Assembly: GCA_947259605.1 (NCBI GenBank)
Contig: CAMYMX010000001.1
Span: 1 to 28,265, forward strand
Direction: 5' to 3'
Source of the DNA: an uncultured Polyangiaceae bacterium
GTDB lineage: Bacteria; Myxococcota_A; Polyangia; Polyangiales; Houyiibacteriaceae
DNA length: 28,265 nucleotides
The position numbers were made by a program, and so were the translations under genes. The notes below the pieces were generated by a model, which saw only the letters and a list, made by a program, of their open reading frames with translations, had not been told where the DNA came from and searched no databases. Below are positions 8,660 through 18,600 of the stretch, one piece after another. How positions within the stretch are numbered: the stretch's first letter is position 1; each line of letters starts with the position of its first letter.

Positions 8660-8739
8660 GATCAGCCCCCAGCCCAGCTTTCCCCTCCAATCGTCTTGCT
8701 TGGCTTCGATGACGGGAAGTTATGGGCTATGAAAGCGTG

Positions 8740-9339
8740 ATGGCAAAGGGTTTCGCGCCAGCCGCCGAACGCAATCGGCAACCGATCCTCGACGTCCTTC
8801 GGCGTGTGCTGCCGGACACCGGGCTCGTTCTCGAAGTTGCCAGCGGAACCGGACAGCACGCGGTCTTTTTCTCGAAGCACCTCTCAGGCCTGCGCTGGCA
8901 GCCGAGTGACGCATCGGTGGACGGTTTGCGCAGCATCCAGGCCTGGGTGGCGGAATCGGCTCTCGAGAATCTTCTCCCGCCGATCGAGCTCGACGTGCGC
9001 TCGCCTCGATGGCCCATCGCGAGCGCCGACGCCTTGCTGTGCATCAACATGATCCACATCTCGCCGTGGGAAGCCACCGAGAGCCTGTTCCGCGGCGCAA
9101 GCGCGCTGCTCGCCGGCGGCTCGCCGCTGGTGACCTACGGCCCGTACAGGCTCTACGGCGAGCATAGCGCGCCGAGCAACGCGGCCTTCGACGAAAGCCT
9201 TCGGTCGCGCAACCCTCGCTGGGGCGTTCGGGACATCGATGAGCTCACCGAGCTTGCAGGGCGAACCGGATTCGAGCTGCAGGAGAGTGTGTCGATGCCG
9301 GCCAACAACATGACGCTGATCTGGGCCCGCGTCCCCTAG
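8740..9339 (+). CDS. DUF938 family SAM-dependent methyltransferase
   Basis: About 199 residues. The class I methyltransferase motif I is clear in VLEVASGTGQHAVFF. It is followed by LRWQPSD and by INMIHISPWEATE, the combination typical of DUF938 proteins (relatives of eukaryotic METTL26). The substrate of this family is not established. An in-frame ATG at 8722 gives six more residues; 8740 is chosen because the resulting MAKGFAPAAERNRQPIL matches the usual N-terminus of the family, although neither start has a strong Shine-Dalgarno. It is divergent from the LtaS-like gene with only about 45-80 nt between starts, so promoters must overlap. It converges on the exchanger gene with the two stops sharing CTAG. 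Confidence 0.85.
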   Translation: MAKGFAPAAERNRQPILDVLRRVLPDTGLVLEVASGTGQHAVFFSKHLSGLRWQPSDASVDGLRSIQAWVAESALENLLPPIELDVRSPRWPIASADALLCINMIHISPWEATESLFRGASALLAGGSPLVTYGPYRLYGEHSAPSNAAFDESLRSRNPRWGVRDIDELTELAGRTGFELQESVSMPANNMTLIWARVP

Positions 9340-10295
9340 CCCGGCAGCCGGAGCAGCGACGGGTCCCAGAAGAGCGTCACAAAGTAGGCGGCGAAGACGA
9401 GAATGAGCGCGATCCCTCGTTTGCGACCGATGTGACTGCCTTCGTTCACGGCCATGAGCAGAAGTAGCAGCGTAACGCCAACCATGATCGGGAAGTCACG
9501 AACGATGATCGCACGGTCGACCTCGCCAGGCGCAATGATGCCGGGGAGTGCGAGCACGCCAAGCAGGTTGAACATGTTGGACCCGACGACGTTGCCGACG
9601 GCGATGTCTTGTTCCCCGCGGCGTGCGGCCGCCACCGAGGCTGCAAGCTCGGGAAGGCTCGTCCCGAGCGCAACGAGCGTCAGACCGATGACCAGCTCGC
9701 TCACGCCGAGGTCTCGGGCGATCCCGAGCGCCCCCCAGACCAGAACACGGGAGCCGGCCAGAAGAAGAACCAGACCGACGGAGAATAGGACCATCGCCTT
9801 GGCTGCGGGCAGCGAGTCCGGGATGTCATCGTGGTCGAAGGCACCGGGGGGCGGATCGTCGTATCCCGGGTCCGTCTTGCGGCCCTGGCTGCCAATCCAG
9901 GCGACCAAGACGAACATCCCGAAGAGCAGGAGGAGGCCTTCGGCCCGGCTAAGCGCTCCGTCCCAGAGAAACGCCCAGGCGACCGCCATGCTGAGAAACA
10001 GAATCGGGATCTCCCGCATGAGCAGACGGGAGTGGATGCTGAGAGGTTGGACCAGCGCGGCTGCGCCGAGAACGAGCGTTACGTTGGTGATATTCGATCC
10101 GACGGCGTTTCCGACGCCCATCTCGCGGCTGCCGGCCATCGCCGCCATGCCGGACACCAGCATTTCAGGCGCCGAGGTGCCGAAGGCTACGATCGTCAGT
10201 CCGATGACGAGGCGGCTGACGCCGAGGTTGCTCGCTAGCCCGGCCGCTCCATAGACGAAACGATCGGCGCCCCAGACCACGGCGACGAGACCCAC
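9336..10295 (-). CDS. CaCA-family sodium/calcium exchanger, YrbG-like
   Basis: Integral membrane antiporter of 319 residues from GTG 10295, or 330 from CTG 10328. It has the two inverted alpha repeats of the Ca2+:cation antiporter family. Repeat one shows IVAFGTSAPEMLVS and GNAVGSNITNVTLVLG. Repeat two shows LVALGTSLPELAAS and GNVVGSNMFNLLGVLA. The Glu in each GTSxPE and the Asn in each GSNxxN are the expected ion-coordinating residues. The likely role is Na+ (or H+)-coupled Ca2+ extrusion across the inner membrane. GTG 10295 has no Shine-Dalgarno and would cut into the first helix. An in-frame CTG at 10328 has GAAGAGG 5 nt upstream and restores a full first helix, so I think the true start is there. 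The stop TAG overlaps the opposing methyltransferase stop. Confidence 0.9.
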   Translation of the reverse strand: MGLVAVVWGADRFVYGAAGLASNLGVSRLVIGLTIVAFGTSAPEMLVSGMAAMAGSREMGVGNAVGSNITNVTLVLGAAALVQPLSIHSRLLMREIPILFLSMAVAWAFLWDGALSRAEGLLLLFGMFVLVAWIGSQGRKTDPGYDDPPPGAFDHDDIPDSLPAAKAMVLFSVGLVLLLAGSRVLVWGALGIARDLGVSELVIGLTLVALGTSLPELAASVAAARRGEQDIAVGNVVGSNMFNLLGVLALPGIIAPGEVDRAIIVRDFPIMVGVTLLLLLMAVNEGSHIGRKRGIALILVFAAYFVTLFWDPSLLRLPG

Positions 10296-10447
10296 GATGA
10301 TCGCAGCTATGGCTTGGAACAGCGTCAGGGCAACCTCTTCGGCGAGACGAAGAACGGCTTAGTCTTGCTCAGGAGCGCAAGCGCGCAAGCCTCGTGCAGA
10401 TCGCGCTGGCAAAACCACCCCGCGGAGCGCTATACGTGTCGGACCAC

Positions 10448-10453
10448 AGGAGG
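10448..10453 (+). promoter_or_regulatory. Strong Shine-Dalgarno of the SDR gene
   Basis: AGGAGG sits 7 nt before ATG 10461. It identifies this ATG as the start, although the frame is open upstream to 10314. It begins the long six-gene run. A TATACG at 10431-10436 could be a -10 element but no good -35 is visible, so I do not call a promoter. Confidence 0.8.
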
Positions 10454-10460
10454 GGACAGC

Positions 10461-11222
10461 ATGGGTGAGCGCCTACGGGACAAGGTCGCGATCGTGACAG
10501 GAGCAAGCCGGGGAATCGGAGCCGCCATCGCGAGCTTCATGGCGGAAGAGGGAGCCAAGGTGGTCCTCGTCTCCCGAAAAATCGAAGGCCTGCAGGGCGC
10601 AGCCGAAGAGATCCGGTCCCACGGAGGCGACGCAACGCCCATCGCATGCCACGTCGGCCACCGAAATCAGCGGGAAGACATGCTCGAACAGGCGCTCCAG
10701 GCGTATGGCAAGGTCGACATCCTGGTAAACAACGCCGCGACAAATCCGCACTTCGGTCCAATGCTCAGTATCGACGAAGCAGCCTGGGACAAAACCTTCG
10801 AAGTGAACGTGAAGGGCTACTTTGGAATGATCCAGCTCGTCGCCGGCCATTTGCAGCAGCGCAAAGCGAAAGGGTCGCTCATCAACATCGCGAGCGTCGT
10901 CGGCCTCATGGGTGCGCCGATGCAGGGCGTCTACGCCATGACTAAATCTGCCGTGATCTCCATGACGAGGACCTTAGCGATGGAGCTTGGTGGGGCTGGA
11001 ATTCGAGTCAATGCGATCGCGCCCGGCCTGATCGAAACCAAGTTTGCAAAGGTGCTGGTCGACAACGATGAGATTCGATCCAGCATCGTCAACAAGACGG
11101 CCTTGGGACGGGTTGGTCAGCCGCGGGACATTGCGGGGGGCGCAGTCTTCTTGGCTTCGGAGGAATCGGACTACCTAACGGGAGATGTCATGGTCATCGA
11201 CGGCGGTTGGACCATCACCTAG
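10461..11222 (+). CDS. Short-chain dehydrogenase/reductase (SDR) family oxidoreductase
   Basis: Classical SDR of 253 residues with an NAD(P)-binding Rossmann fold. Visible motifs: TGASRGIG (residues 13-20), NNAA (90-93), the catalytic Ser in NIASVVG (145), YAMTK giving Tyr158 and Lys162, and the C-terminal YLTGDVMVIDGGW. The catalytic Asn-Ser-Tyr-Lys set is therefore complete and the enzyme should be active. Arg39 after the second beta strand (LVSRK) hints at NADPH preference, which is an inference. The overall pattern resembles DHRS4-like and FabG-like reductases; the substrate is not predictable. It is the first gene of a run of six same-strand genes, about 31 nt ahead of the first giant TPR gene. 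Confidence 0.88.
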   Translation: MGERLRDKVAIVTGASRGIGAAIASFMAEEGAKVVLVSRKIEGLQGAAEEIRSHGGDATPIACHVGHRNQREDMLEQALQAYGKVDILVNNAATNPHFGPMLSIDEAAWDKTFEVNVKGYFGMIQLVAGHLQQRKAKGSLINIASVVGLMGAPMQGVYAMTKSAVISMTRTLAMELGGAGIRVNAIAPGLIETKFAKVLVDNDEIRSSIVNKTALGRVGQPRDIAGGAVFLASEESDYLTGDVMVIDGGWTIT

Positions 11223-11253
11223 TCGTGGGCGGAGGATGATCGAAAGGGCGCCC

Positions 11254-14200
11254 ATGGGCCTAGCGGAGAGCGCGCGCAGGCGCGACTTGGTGGAATTGCG
11301 CATTGCCAACCTGCGCCGTGAGCTCGACGCGGAGACCGAACCGCGAGCTCAGGCAGCAATCCTCTATCAAGTCGGAACGCTCTACGAGCACGAGCTCGAG
11401 CAGCGATCGGATGCGATGGAGCAGTACGAGCGGGCGTCCACCGTCGCCCCGGGCTTCCAGCCAGCGCTCATCGCCCGGCTGCGAATCGCAGAACGATCGG
11501 AAAACGGCTACGACCTGACGGCGCTTCGTTCGGAACAGGTCGCGCGAGCCACGAGCTCTGCGGTGAGCAGCGCTGCGCTCGTCGAGTTGGCCATGCACTC
11601 CGAGGATTGGGCGTCGCTCCTGCGCGAATCGATTTCACGTGCCGTGGAGCCGGCAGTGCCAGCGCTCATTCTCGAATGGCTAGCGGAAGCGCGCGGTGAC
11701 GATGGCGCAGTTCGCGAAGCGCTGCTCGCACAAGCGGAGCACGCCGTCGACCCAACGCTGCGCGCCGCTCTCTGGATCGACCTCGCGCTACACGAGCTCA
11801 CGGCGGACCGGCCGGACGATGCCATTTCCGCTCTCGAACATGCGTGTGAGTGCGATGCGCTCGTTTGGCAGGCCCGGTCACTGCAAGCGCGTACGGCCCG
11901 TGAGCACGAGCGCTGGGATGTTTTTGTGCGCGCGGTGACTTCCATGGCCAGCCTGCTCGAAGCCGCAGTCGAAACGAGCGGCTCGCCCGATCCGCTGAGT
12001 CTTTGCGTCCCCGAGGGCGCGCGTCGACCGCTGGCGGCTCACCTGTGGCAGGAAGCGGCGAGCTGCAGCGCCACGCAGCTCGACGACGCCGACGCAGCCG
12101 CAGGCTACCTTGCATCGGCCGTGAGATGGATGCCGGACGATCGCTTGATCCGGCAGCAGTCGCTGCTGGTTGCCGAACGTCGCGGGGACGATGCGGTCGC
12201 CGAAGATGCGGTGGAATGGTTTCGGTCCATGGCCTCGGAGGACCCGGCCTTCGTCGCGCATGAGCTGCGGCTCGCGAAGTCGAGCGTCGATTTAGAAAGC
12301 GCATTGGAAACACTTCGCGATGTGGCGGCGCGGTTCCCCAGCTCCGGCTACGCCCAGGCGGCGCTCGACGTCGCCCTCATACGCGGCGCGCGCCACACCG
12401 AGCGTGCCGAAGCCTTCCAAGAGAAGGCAGAGCACGCAGAGGGAGAGACGAAGGCCCGGCTCGCTTGGAGAGCGGCGCAGCTGTGCAGTGTCGAAGCGGG
12501 AAGCTCGGACCGCGCCCAGACGCTCTACAGCTTGGCGATCGACGCCTCGACGACCTCGAAGGCTGCGATCGTTCGAGAAGCGCTGGGCGCGGCGATGCGC
12601 GCCAAGCGGCCAGAAACCGTCTGCGCGCGCTGCGACCAGCTGGTTGAAAGCCACATCGAGCCCGATGAACGAACGACTCTTGCGTACCTCAAATACGCCG
12701 TCACGCGGCATGCCCTGCACGCAGAGGAAGACGCCGAGCAACTCCTTCGCGACGCGCTCGATGACTCGAGCAATCGTGCTTGGGCTCCATCCCTCGCACG
12801 AGCACAGGCTGCGTGGAAAGGCGAAACGGGTTTGCTCGCCCGAGCGCACGAGGAGAGCGCGGAGATCACGTCGGGAGATCGTCGCCTCGGTCACCTATGC
12901 GCTGCCGGGCAGGCTCACGCGCGAGGCCTCGACTGGGACGCGGCCGAGCGCGTTCTTCGGGCCGCTCTCACCAGCGCTCCGGACGACAGCTACGTCCTCT
13001 CGCTTCTCGATGCGGTTCTGCGTGAAGGGGGTCACCCCGAAGACGTGGTCTCCTTGGCGCGTGAACGGTCCAATGCCGAGTCGCGGTCGGCGCTGGGCGA
13101 ACTTTCGCTTCTTCTTGCGGGGGCGACCGCCGAGCGAAGCGGCAATCTAACCGCGGCTCGCCATGCCTATGAACAAGCCCTCGTCGATGCGCCAGGCTCC
13201 ACAGCCGCCGCGCTCGCCCTTCTCGACGTCGCCCGCCGTCAGACGGATGCGAGCGCGACACGGCGAGCGTACGCCTCACTGTCGAGCGGCGACCTCGGTG
13301 CGGGAGTGCGCGAGCTCTTCGCCCTGCTCCGGGGTGACAGCCTAGGCCCTGATGATGGCGTCGACGCCTGCGCGGCCTATGAGCTTGCGCTCGAGCACTC
13401 CAGTACCGCCGCGGCAGCGGCGATCGCGATCCTGTCCCTGCCTGTGAAGCTCAGCAACGCCGACCAAAGAGGGGCGGCCGAGGAGGCCCTGGCAGACGCG
13501 GGAGCCGCAGCGCAGCCAGACACGAATGTGTTTGCCGCCGAGTATGGAGCGCTTCGCGCATCGCTAGGCGAACAAGGCTCGTCCGCAGGCGATGCCTGGC
13601 TTCGGCTGTCGGCCCAAGCGCCCACAGAAGCGTTGCGGGCAGCCGCGCTGCTTCAGGGGCTGCGCGCCTCCGGGATTGCCCGAGGCAACGAAGCTGCGGA
13701 CGAGCTGTTCATGCTTGCGCAGGAAGCCGGCGCGCTCTCCGTCCTCCATCCTGACGCCGCGGTCGCGATCGACGAGGCGCTCGCGCCCAGTGACGACGCC
13801 GCACTGCGCGTCCATGCACTGGTGCATAGGCTGCGACACAGCGAAGCGATGGGACGCGCGGCTCTCGACGCGGCGCACTGCCGCGCCCTGGTCGAAGCCG
13901 ATCGAGGCACGGAGGCGGTCGCGCTTCTCAGCAACGCCGTCGACGAACGGCCCGACGACCTAGCGGTATGGGAGACGCTTCGAGGTGCGGCTCGGCAGGC
14001 CGGCGAGTGGCCGCTGGTTGCACAAGCCTGCGAGCGGCTCGCGCCGTTCGTCGAAGACTCGCTGAGAGGCGACCTGTTGGAAGAAGCCGGGGTGGTGCGG
14101 ATGGATTGCCTCGAGCAGTACCAACAGGCGGAAGACCTGTTTCGGCGCGCGCTCGAGGAGGACCCCACGAGGGATCTCGCGTTTCGCAGGCTCCGTGACC

Positions 14201-15660
14201 TCTTCGTTGCGCGCGAAGACGCTGGGGCGCTCGAAGCACTCGTTGCAGAACGGCTTGCGCTCGGCGGCCCGAAGGATCGGCCGGACCTGCTCTACGAACG
14301 TGCACGCCTTCTACGGGGGTTCAGCGATCGTCCGGGCGCACTCGAGGTTCTCGATGAGCTGTTGACGACCGATCCGGATCACGCGGGAGGGCTGGCCTTG
14401 GCCGCGGAGGTGCATGGCTCCCTGGGACGATGGGCCGAGGCGGTCGATTGCCTCCAGCGCCTGTCCAGGTCGAGCATTCCTGACGAGCAGCGGCGCGTTG
14501 CGCACCTAGGGGCCGCAGGTTTCCTCGAAACCCAGCTCGATGCCAAGGCCGAGGCACTTGAGGAGCTACGCGCGGTCGAGGCGCTCGGGCTCGCTGACGC
14601 GGAAACTTGGACGCGAATCGCCGTCCTCGAAATCGAGCTGGAGCGCCCAGAAGCGGCAACCGATGCCTACAGACGCGCCCTCGAAGCCGAGCCTGCCAGT
14701 GCGACGGCGATCTCGGGCCTGGTCGAGCTCGTCGACGCTGCGGAGGTCGACACCGCCGTCACACGCTACGAAGCCGCCATCTGGTCGCAGATCGAGGCTG
14801 GTGAGCTAGACGCCTCGCTCCTCGAAGCCTTGAGAAGCGCTGCCGCATGGCGAGGCCACGATGCGCGCGCGGCCGCCGCCCTCGCCGTACAGCGCGCGTT
14901 AGGGCTTGCCGCGCCGACCGACGACGACGAACGCGTGGACCTGAGACAGGTCTCCGTTGCTGCGCTCTGGGATCTGGACGCCGACCCGGTGCTCCAAGAG
15001 CTGGTGCTTCGTGCGGGCCCCGCCCTGGGCAACGACCGCCTCCGCGCGAAGAAGGCGGAACCGAGCGATCCGATCGTGACCGAGCTCGAGCGGCTGTCCC
15101 AACGCTTCGGGGCCAGGACAGGCTCCGTCGAGGTCTCGGGTGACCTCACCACGCTGGTCGCTCGGACAGGCCGTGACGGCGAAATCCGCTGGGTCGTCCC
15201 CCAGCGCGCGCGCGGCGGTCTCGATGCGACGGGGCGTTTTATCGCCGGCCGACTCGCCTGGGCAGCGCCACATGGAGCCGCCCAGCTTCTCGATGGGCCG
15301 CCGGAACGAGCCGCCGGAACGCTGCTCGCCTTCCTTCGCGCCTCCCGCTGCGAAGTGGAGGCCGGGGATCCCCCGTTACCCGCAGCAAATGTCAAGCTAA
15401 GGCGCGCCGTGCGCAAAGCCGTCTACCAGGCGGTCGGAGGTGCCAAGCTGCAGTCGTCGTCCTTGCTCGCCTATGCACAGACCGTGCAGCGCAGCGCGGA
15501 CCGAGCCGGATTGCTGGCATGCGGAGAGATCGGCAGTGCGCTTGCGGTGCTGCTGAACCAAGAGTCGAATACGGAAGCGCTGAGGGTGTCCTCGCGCGGC
15601 CTCGATATGCTGCGCTTCTGGGTCGAAGCCGACTCACCGCTGTGGGGAAGCCATGGCTGA
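11254..15660 (+). CDS. Giant TPR-repeat protein 1 with degenerate C-terminal domain
   Basis: About 1468 residues, alanine/glutamate/leucine rich, with no signal peptide or membrane helix, so probably cytoplasmic. Most of the length is a superhelix of TPR-like helix pairs, with recognisable units such as ILYQVGTLYEHELEQRSDAM, DLFRRALEEDP, AATDAYRRALEAEPAS and AARHAYEQALVDAPGS. The final ~200 residues (from about nt 15067) leave the repeat pattern and match the C-terminus of the next protein in layout: RFIAGRLAW, KLRRAVRKAV and RSADRAGLLACGEIGSALAVL. Start choice: ATG 11254 has AAAGGG 5 nt upstream. ATG 11236 is in frame but has its GGAGG directly abutting it, leaving no spacing. The gene ends inside the start of the next gene (8-nt overlap), indicating coupled translation. 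The role is probably as a scaffold or interaction protein; no enzymatic motif is seen and I cannot name a partner. Confidence 0.85.
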   Translation: MGLAESARRRDLVELRIANLRRELDAETEPRAQAAILYQVGTLYEHELEQRSDAMEQYERASTVAPGFQPALIARLRIAERSENGYDLTALRSEQVARATSSAVSSAALVELAMHSEDWASLLRESISRAVEPAVPALILEWLAEARGDDGAVREALLAQAEHAVDPTLRAALWIDLALHELTADRPDDAISALEHACECDALVWQARSLQARTAREHERWDVFVRAVTSMASLLEAAVETSGSPDPLSLCVPEGARRPLAAHLWQEAASCSATQLDDADAAAGYLASAVRWMPDDRLIRQQSLLVAERRGDDAVAEDAVEWFRSMASEDPAFVAHELRLAKSSVDLESALETLRDVAARFPSSGYAQAALDVALIRGARHTERAEAFQEKAEHAEGETKARLAWRAAQLCSVEAGSSDRAQTLYSLAIDASTTSKAAIVREALGAAMRAKRPETVCARCDQLVESHIEPDERTTLAYLKYAVTRHALHAEEDAEQLLRDALDDSSNRAWAPSLARAQAAWKGETGLLARAHEESAEITSGDRRLGHLCAAGQAHARGLDWDAAERVLRAALTSAPDDSYVLSLLDAVLREGGHPEDVVSLARERSNAESRSALGELSLLLAGATAERSGNLTAARHAYEQALVDAPGSTAAALALLDVARRQTDASATRRAYASLSSGDLGAGVRELFALLRGDSLGPDDGVDACAAYELALEHSSTAAAAAIAILSLPVKLSNADQRGAAEEALADAGAAAQPDTNVFAAEYGALRASLGEQGSSAGDAWLRLSAQAPTEALRAAALLQGLRASGIARGNEAADELFMLAQEAGALSVLHPDAAVAIDEALAPSDDAALRVHALVHRLRHSEAMGRAALDAAHCRALVEADRGTEAVALLSNAVDERPDDLAVWETLRGAARQAGEWPLVAQACERLAPFVEDSLRGDLLEEAGVVRMDCLEQYQQAEDLFRRALEEDPTRDLAFRRLRDLFVAREDAGALEALVAERLALGGPKDRPDLLYERARLLRGFSDRPGALEVLDELLTTDPDHAGGLALAAEVHGSLGRWAEAVDCLQRLSRSSIPDEQRRVAHLGAAGFLETQLDAKAEALEELRAVEALGLADAETWTRIAVLEIELERPEAATDAYRRALEAEPASATAISGLVELVDAAEVDTAVTRYEAAIWSQIEAGELDASLLEALRSAAAWRGHDARAAAALAVQRALGLAAPTDDDERVDLRQVSVAALWDLDADPVLQELVLRAGPALGNDRLRAKKAEPSDPIVTELERLSQRFGARTGSVEVSGDLTTLVARTGRDGEIRWVVPQRARGGLDATGRFIAGRLAWAAPHGAAQLLDGPPERAAGTLLAFLRASRCEVEAGDPPLPAANVKLRRAVRKAVYQAVGGAKLQSSSLLAYAQTVQRSADRAGLLACGEIGSALAVLLNQESNTEALRVSSRGLDMLRFWVEADSPLWGSHG

Positions 15661-18600
15661 GGACGACGTGTCGCAGGCCAGCCGCGAATCTGAGCCCGTG
15701 TCGTTCGACATCGATGACGACGCGATCAACGCCCTGCTCGACTCCTTCGTCGAGACCGAGGCTGGAGCTCCAACCAAGCGTACGAGCCGTCCTCCGGACC
15801 CCTCGGATTCGGGAGCGCTCGCAGCGCAAAAGACGGTCTTCGAGCACAGGCCGCGACACGATGCGTTGCCCTTGGTCGGCGATACGCCCGAGACGATGAA
15901 ACGGCGCATCGCGCTCCTCGAAGCGCTCGGAGGACGCGCGGTTGGCTCGTCGCGCGCGCGACTTCTGACCGCCGCGGGCGAGCTCTGCGAGCGACTCGGA
16001 GACTACGACGCCGCGATGGAGCAGTACACCCAGGCCTTGTCTGCCGACGCGCGCGACGTCGTCGTTCTGCGCTCGCTTCGACGGCTCGCGATGCGGAAGG
16101 GCGACTGGGGCGCCGCGGCCGACGCCCTCGAAAAAGAGGCGGCGCTGGAGCTCAGCGCCGCCGATCGAGCATCGGCGCTCAACCTGCTCGCGCGTATTCA
16201 GCTCTCGAAGCTTCGCGACCCGGCAGCAGCGGAGCAGGCCGCTGCACACGCAGCCGAGCTTCGAGAGGACGACTTCGTCGCGTACATGCTGTTGGCCTCG
16301 GCAAGGCTCGCTCGCGCCGATGCAGGGCGTGCAGCAGACGCTCTGACCAGCGCAGCGGAGCGCTGGCCTCGAGCTGAAGCCGAGGCGGCGCTGCTCCTCG
16401 ACGCAGCCGAGATGAAAGAAAGGGCGGGCGCGCTCGAAGACGCGCGGAGCAGATACGGCCGCGTGCTCGAGCTCCAGCCAACGCTGCTCGCGGCGCATCT
16501 CGGAGTGGTTCGCACGAGCCGCGGGCTCGGGGAAGGCGACGCGGCCAGGCAAGCACTGCTCGCCGCTGCAACACAGGCGTCCGGCCGGCTCTCCGCTGCG
16601 CTTCGTCGAACGGCGGCGGGCATCGACCGGTGGAGCGGTGCTCCGGAGGCCGCGGTCGCATTGCTCGGCCAAGCGGAAGACACGGCGTCTCTATGGACGC
16701 TTGCGGAATCGGCCGCGGTTTGCGGAGACACGCAGACCATGATCGATGCGCTCGCCGCGCCCGCTCCCGATGGCAGTCCGGAAATTCGCACTCTGGGATC
16801 CGGGCGACGCGCGCGGCTTCATGCGGAACGCGGTGAGCGAGACGGCTTTGAGCTCGCTTCGAGAGAAGCCCGAGTGGACCCGCGCTTGGAAACCTACCTC
16901 CGGTCTTCAAAGCTCCTGGTTGAAGCGGATTGTGGCAAGCAGTCGGAGGTGCTTCGATGGCTCGAATCGATGCCGGGCGCGAAAACGAGCGTCGCCTCGA
17001 AATTGCTTCAGGCGGACGAGGCAGCGCAGGTCCGCGATGGCGAGGCATTCTTCGCGGCGCTGGAAGCGGAGCTCGACGACTCGCCTGAGGAGCTGGCAGC
17101 CGGTGCGGCGCTCGCCGTCGCCGAAGTGGGGGCCGCCTGCGGCGCGATCGATCGCGGAGGCGCTCTGACTCGCGCGTGGGAACGGGTTCCGGGCGACCCG
17201 ATGATCGGTCGAGCGTTCCTGTGGGGCGACGATGACACCGCGCGCAGCATCCGGCGCTGGATGGACGAAGGGAACACAACCCGGGGTGCGCGTAGCGCCT
17301 TTGCTTTCACGATGGCCGCGAGGCTCGCTCAGCCTGGGTCCGAAGAAGCGGAATCCGCGTGCGAAGCCGCACTCGCCGAAGAGGTCGACTACCCCCCCGC
17401 CCTCTGGGAGCTAGAGGACCGGCTGGGCGGAGACGCGGCCCGTGCGGCCAGCGCCGCACGGCAAGCGGCGCTCGGTTCTGCAGACCAAGGTGCGAGCTGG
17501 CTGCGTGCATCCATGTGGGCTTCATCTCGCAGCGACCGCCAGGCACACGCGGAAGCGGCCTTGAGCCGGGCCGCGCCCGATCCGCTCCTTCTCGAGCACC
17601 TGATCGAGACGGTTGGACGCGATACGGAGGCCGCCGGTGAGCTCATGGAGCTGGCCGCGCGGCGTCTCGGCATGTCCGTGTATCTGGAGCGTGCCGCGGC
17701 ATCCTATCGAGCGGCCGGCCTCGCAGATCGGGCCGCGCGGGTGCTGCGCGAGGCCTCGGACGCCCAGCCAGATGACCCAATGATTCGCGTTCAACGGGAG
17801 GAAGCAGAGCTTCAGGGATCGGAGTTTGCGCGCCTCTCCGACAGCATCATGAGTCGCCTACGCGAGGCCACGAGCGAAGCCGATCGACTCGGCGCGTTTG
17901 AGGCGATGGCAGAACTGGATCGACTCAAGCGTCACGACATGCAAAGCGCTCGCTTGTCGCTCCAATCGATCGCCGAGCTGCGCCCCGATCACATCCCTAC
18001 CGCGCGCGCCCTCGAATGGGATGCGCTTCGGGAGAACGACACCGAACGCATCCGCTCGAGTGCCCGGCGGCTTTTGCAGGCCCTTCCCGAAGACTCGCCC
18101 GACCGCTTGGCCAGGCATCGACTTCATCTAGAGCTGCTCAAGGCCGATTCCGACATCCTCCAGTCCGATCTCGATCGATGGCTGTGCGGGATCGACGACG
18201 CGCTCGAGGCGGACCCGGGCTTGGCCAGACAAGTCCTGGGCGCCGCGTATGCGATGGGCGAAAATCTACTCAGCGTCCAAGCGCTCCTCGCTCTGCAGGT
18301 CGCGGTCGATGACGACCTGGAACGGGGCGCCCTCGGGCTCGACGCCGCACGTGTCCTTCAGCTGATGGGTGCCCCAGAAAACGCGCTCGAGCGCTTGGAC
18401 GAAGCGCGAAGTCACCCGCTGGCGCGCGAAGTCGAAGCGGGGCTCTTGCAGGCGGCCAAGCGCTGGGAAGATGCCGCCGCGGTCTATCAAGACGCAGCGA
18501 GCAAGGCCAAAGACGGCCAGCGCGCAGCATCGCTCTGGCGGGAGGCCGCGTGCATCTTCGAAAAGGAGCTCGGAGACACGTCTCGCGCGATCGATGCCTG

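Noticed and set aside
9454..10254. 266-codon plus-strand frame opposite the exchanger
   Set aside because: The exchanger on the other strand has both alpha repeats intact; the plus-strand translation is Ser/Arg/Pro-rich noise.
10425..10440. TATACG as a -10 element for the SDR operon
   Set aside because: No -35 match at 16-18 nt spacing; a promoter is expected in this region but cannot be placed.
11185..11253. Upstream in-frame starts for TPR gene 1, including ATG 11236
   Set aside because: ATG 11236 has its GGAGG directly adjacent with no spacing, and starts further upstream lie inside the SDR gene; ATG 11254 has a properly spaced AAAGGG.
15392..17279. Long minus-strand open frames (426 and 366 codons) opposite the TPR genes
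   Set aside because: They have biased Arg/Ala/Pro composition, no motifs and no ribosome-binding site; they mirror the codon bias of the TPR genes.
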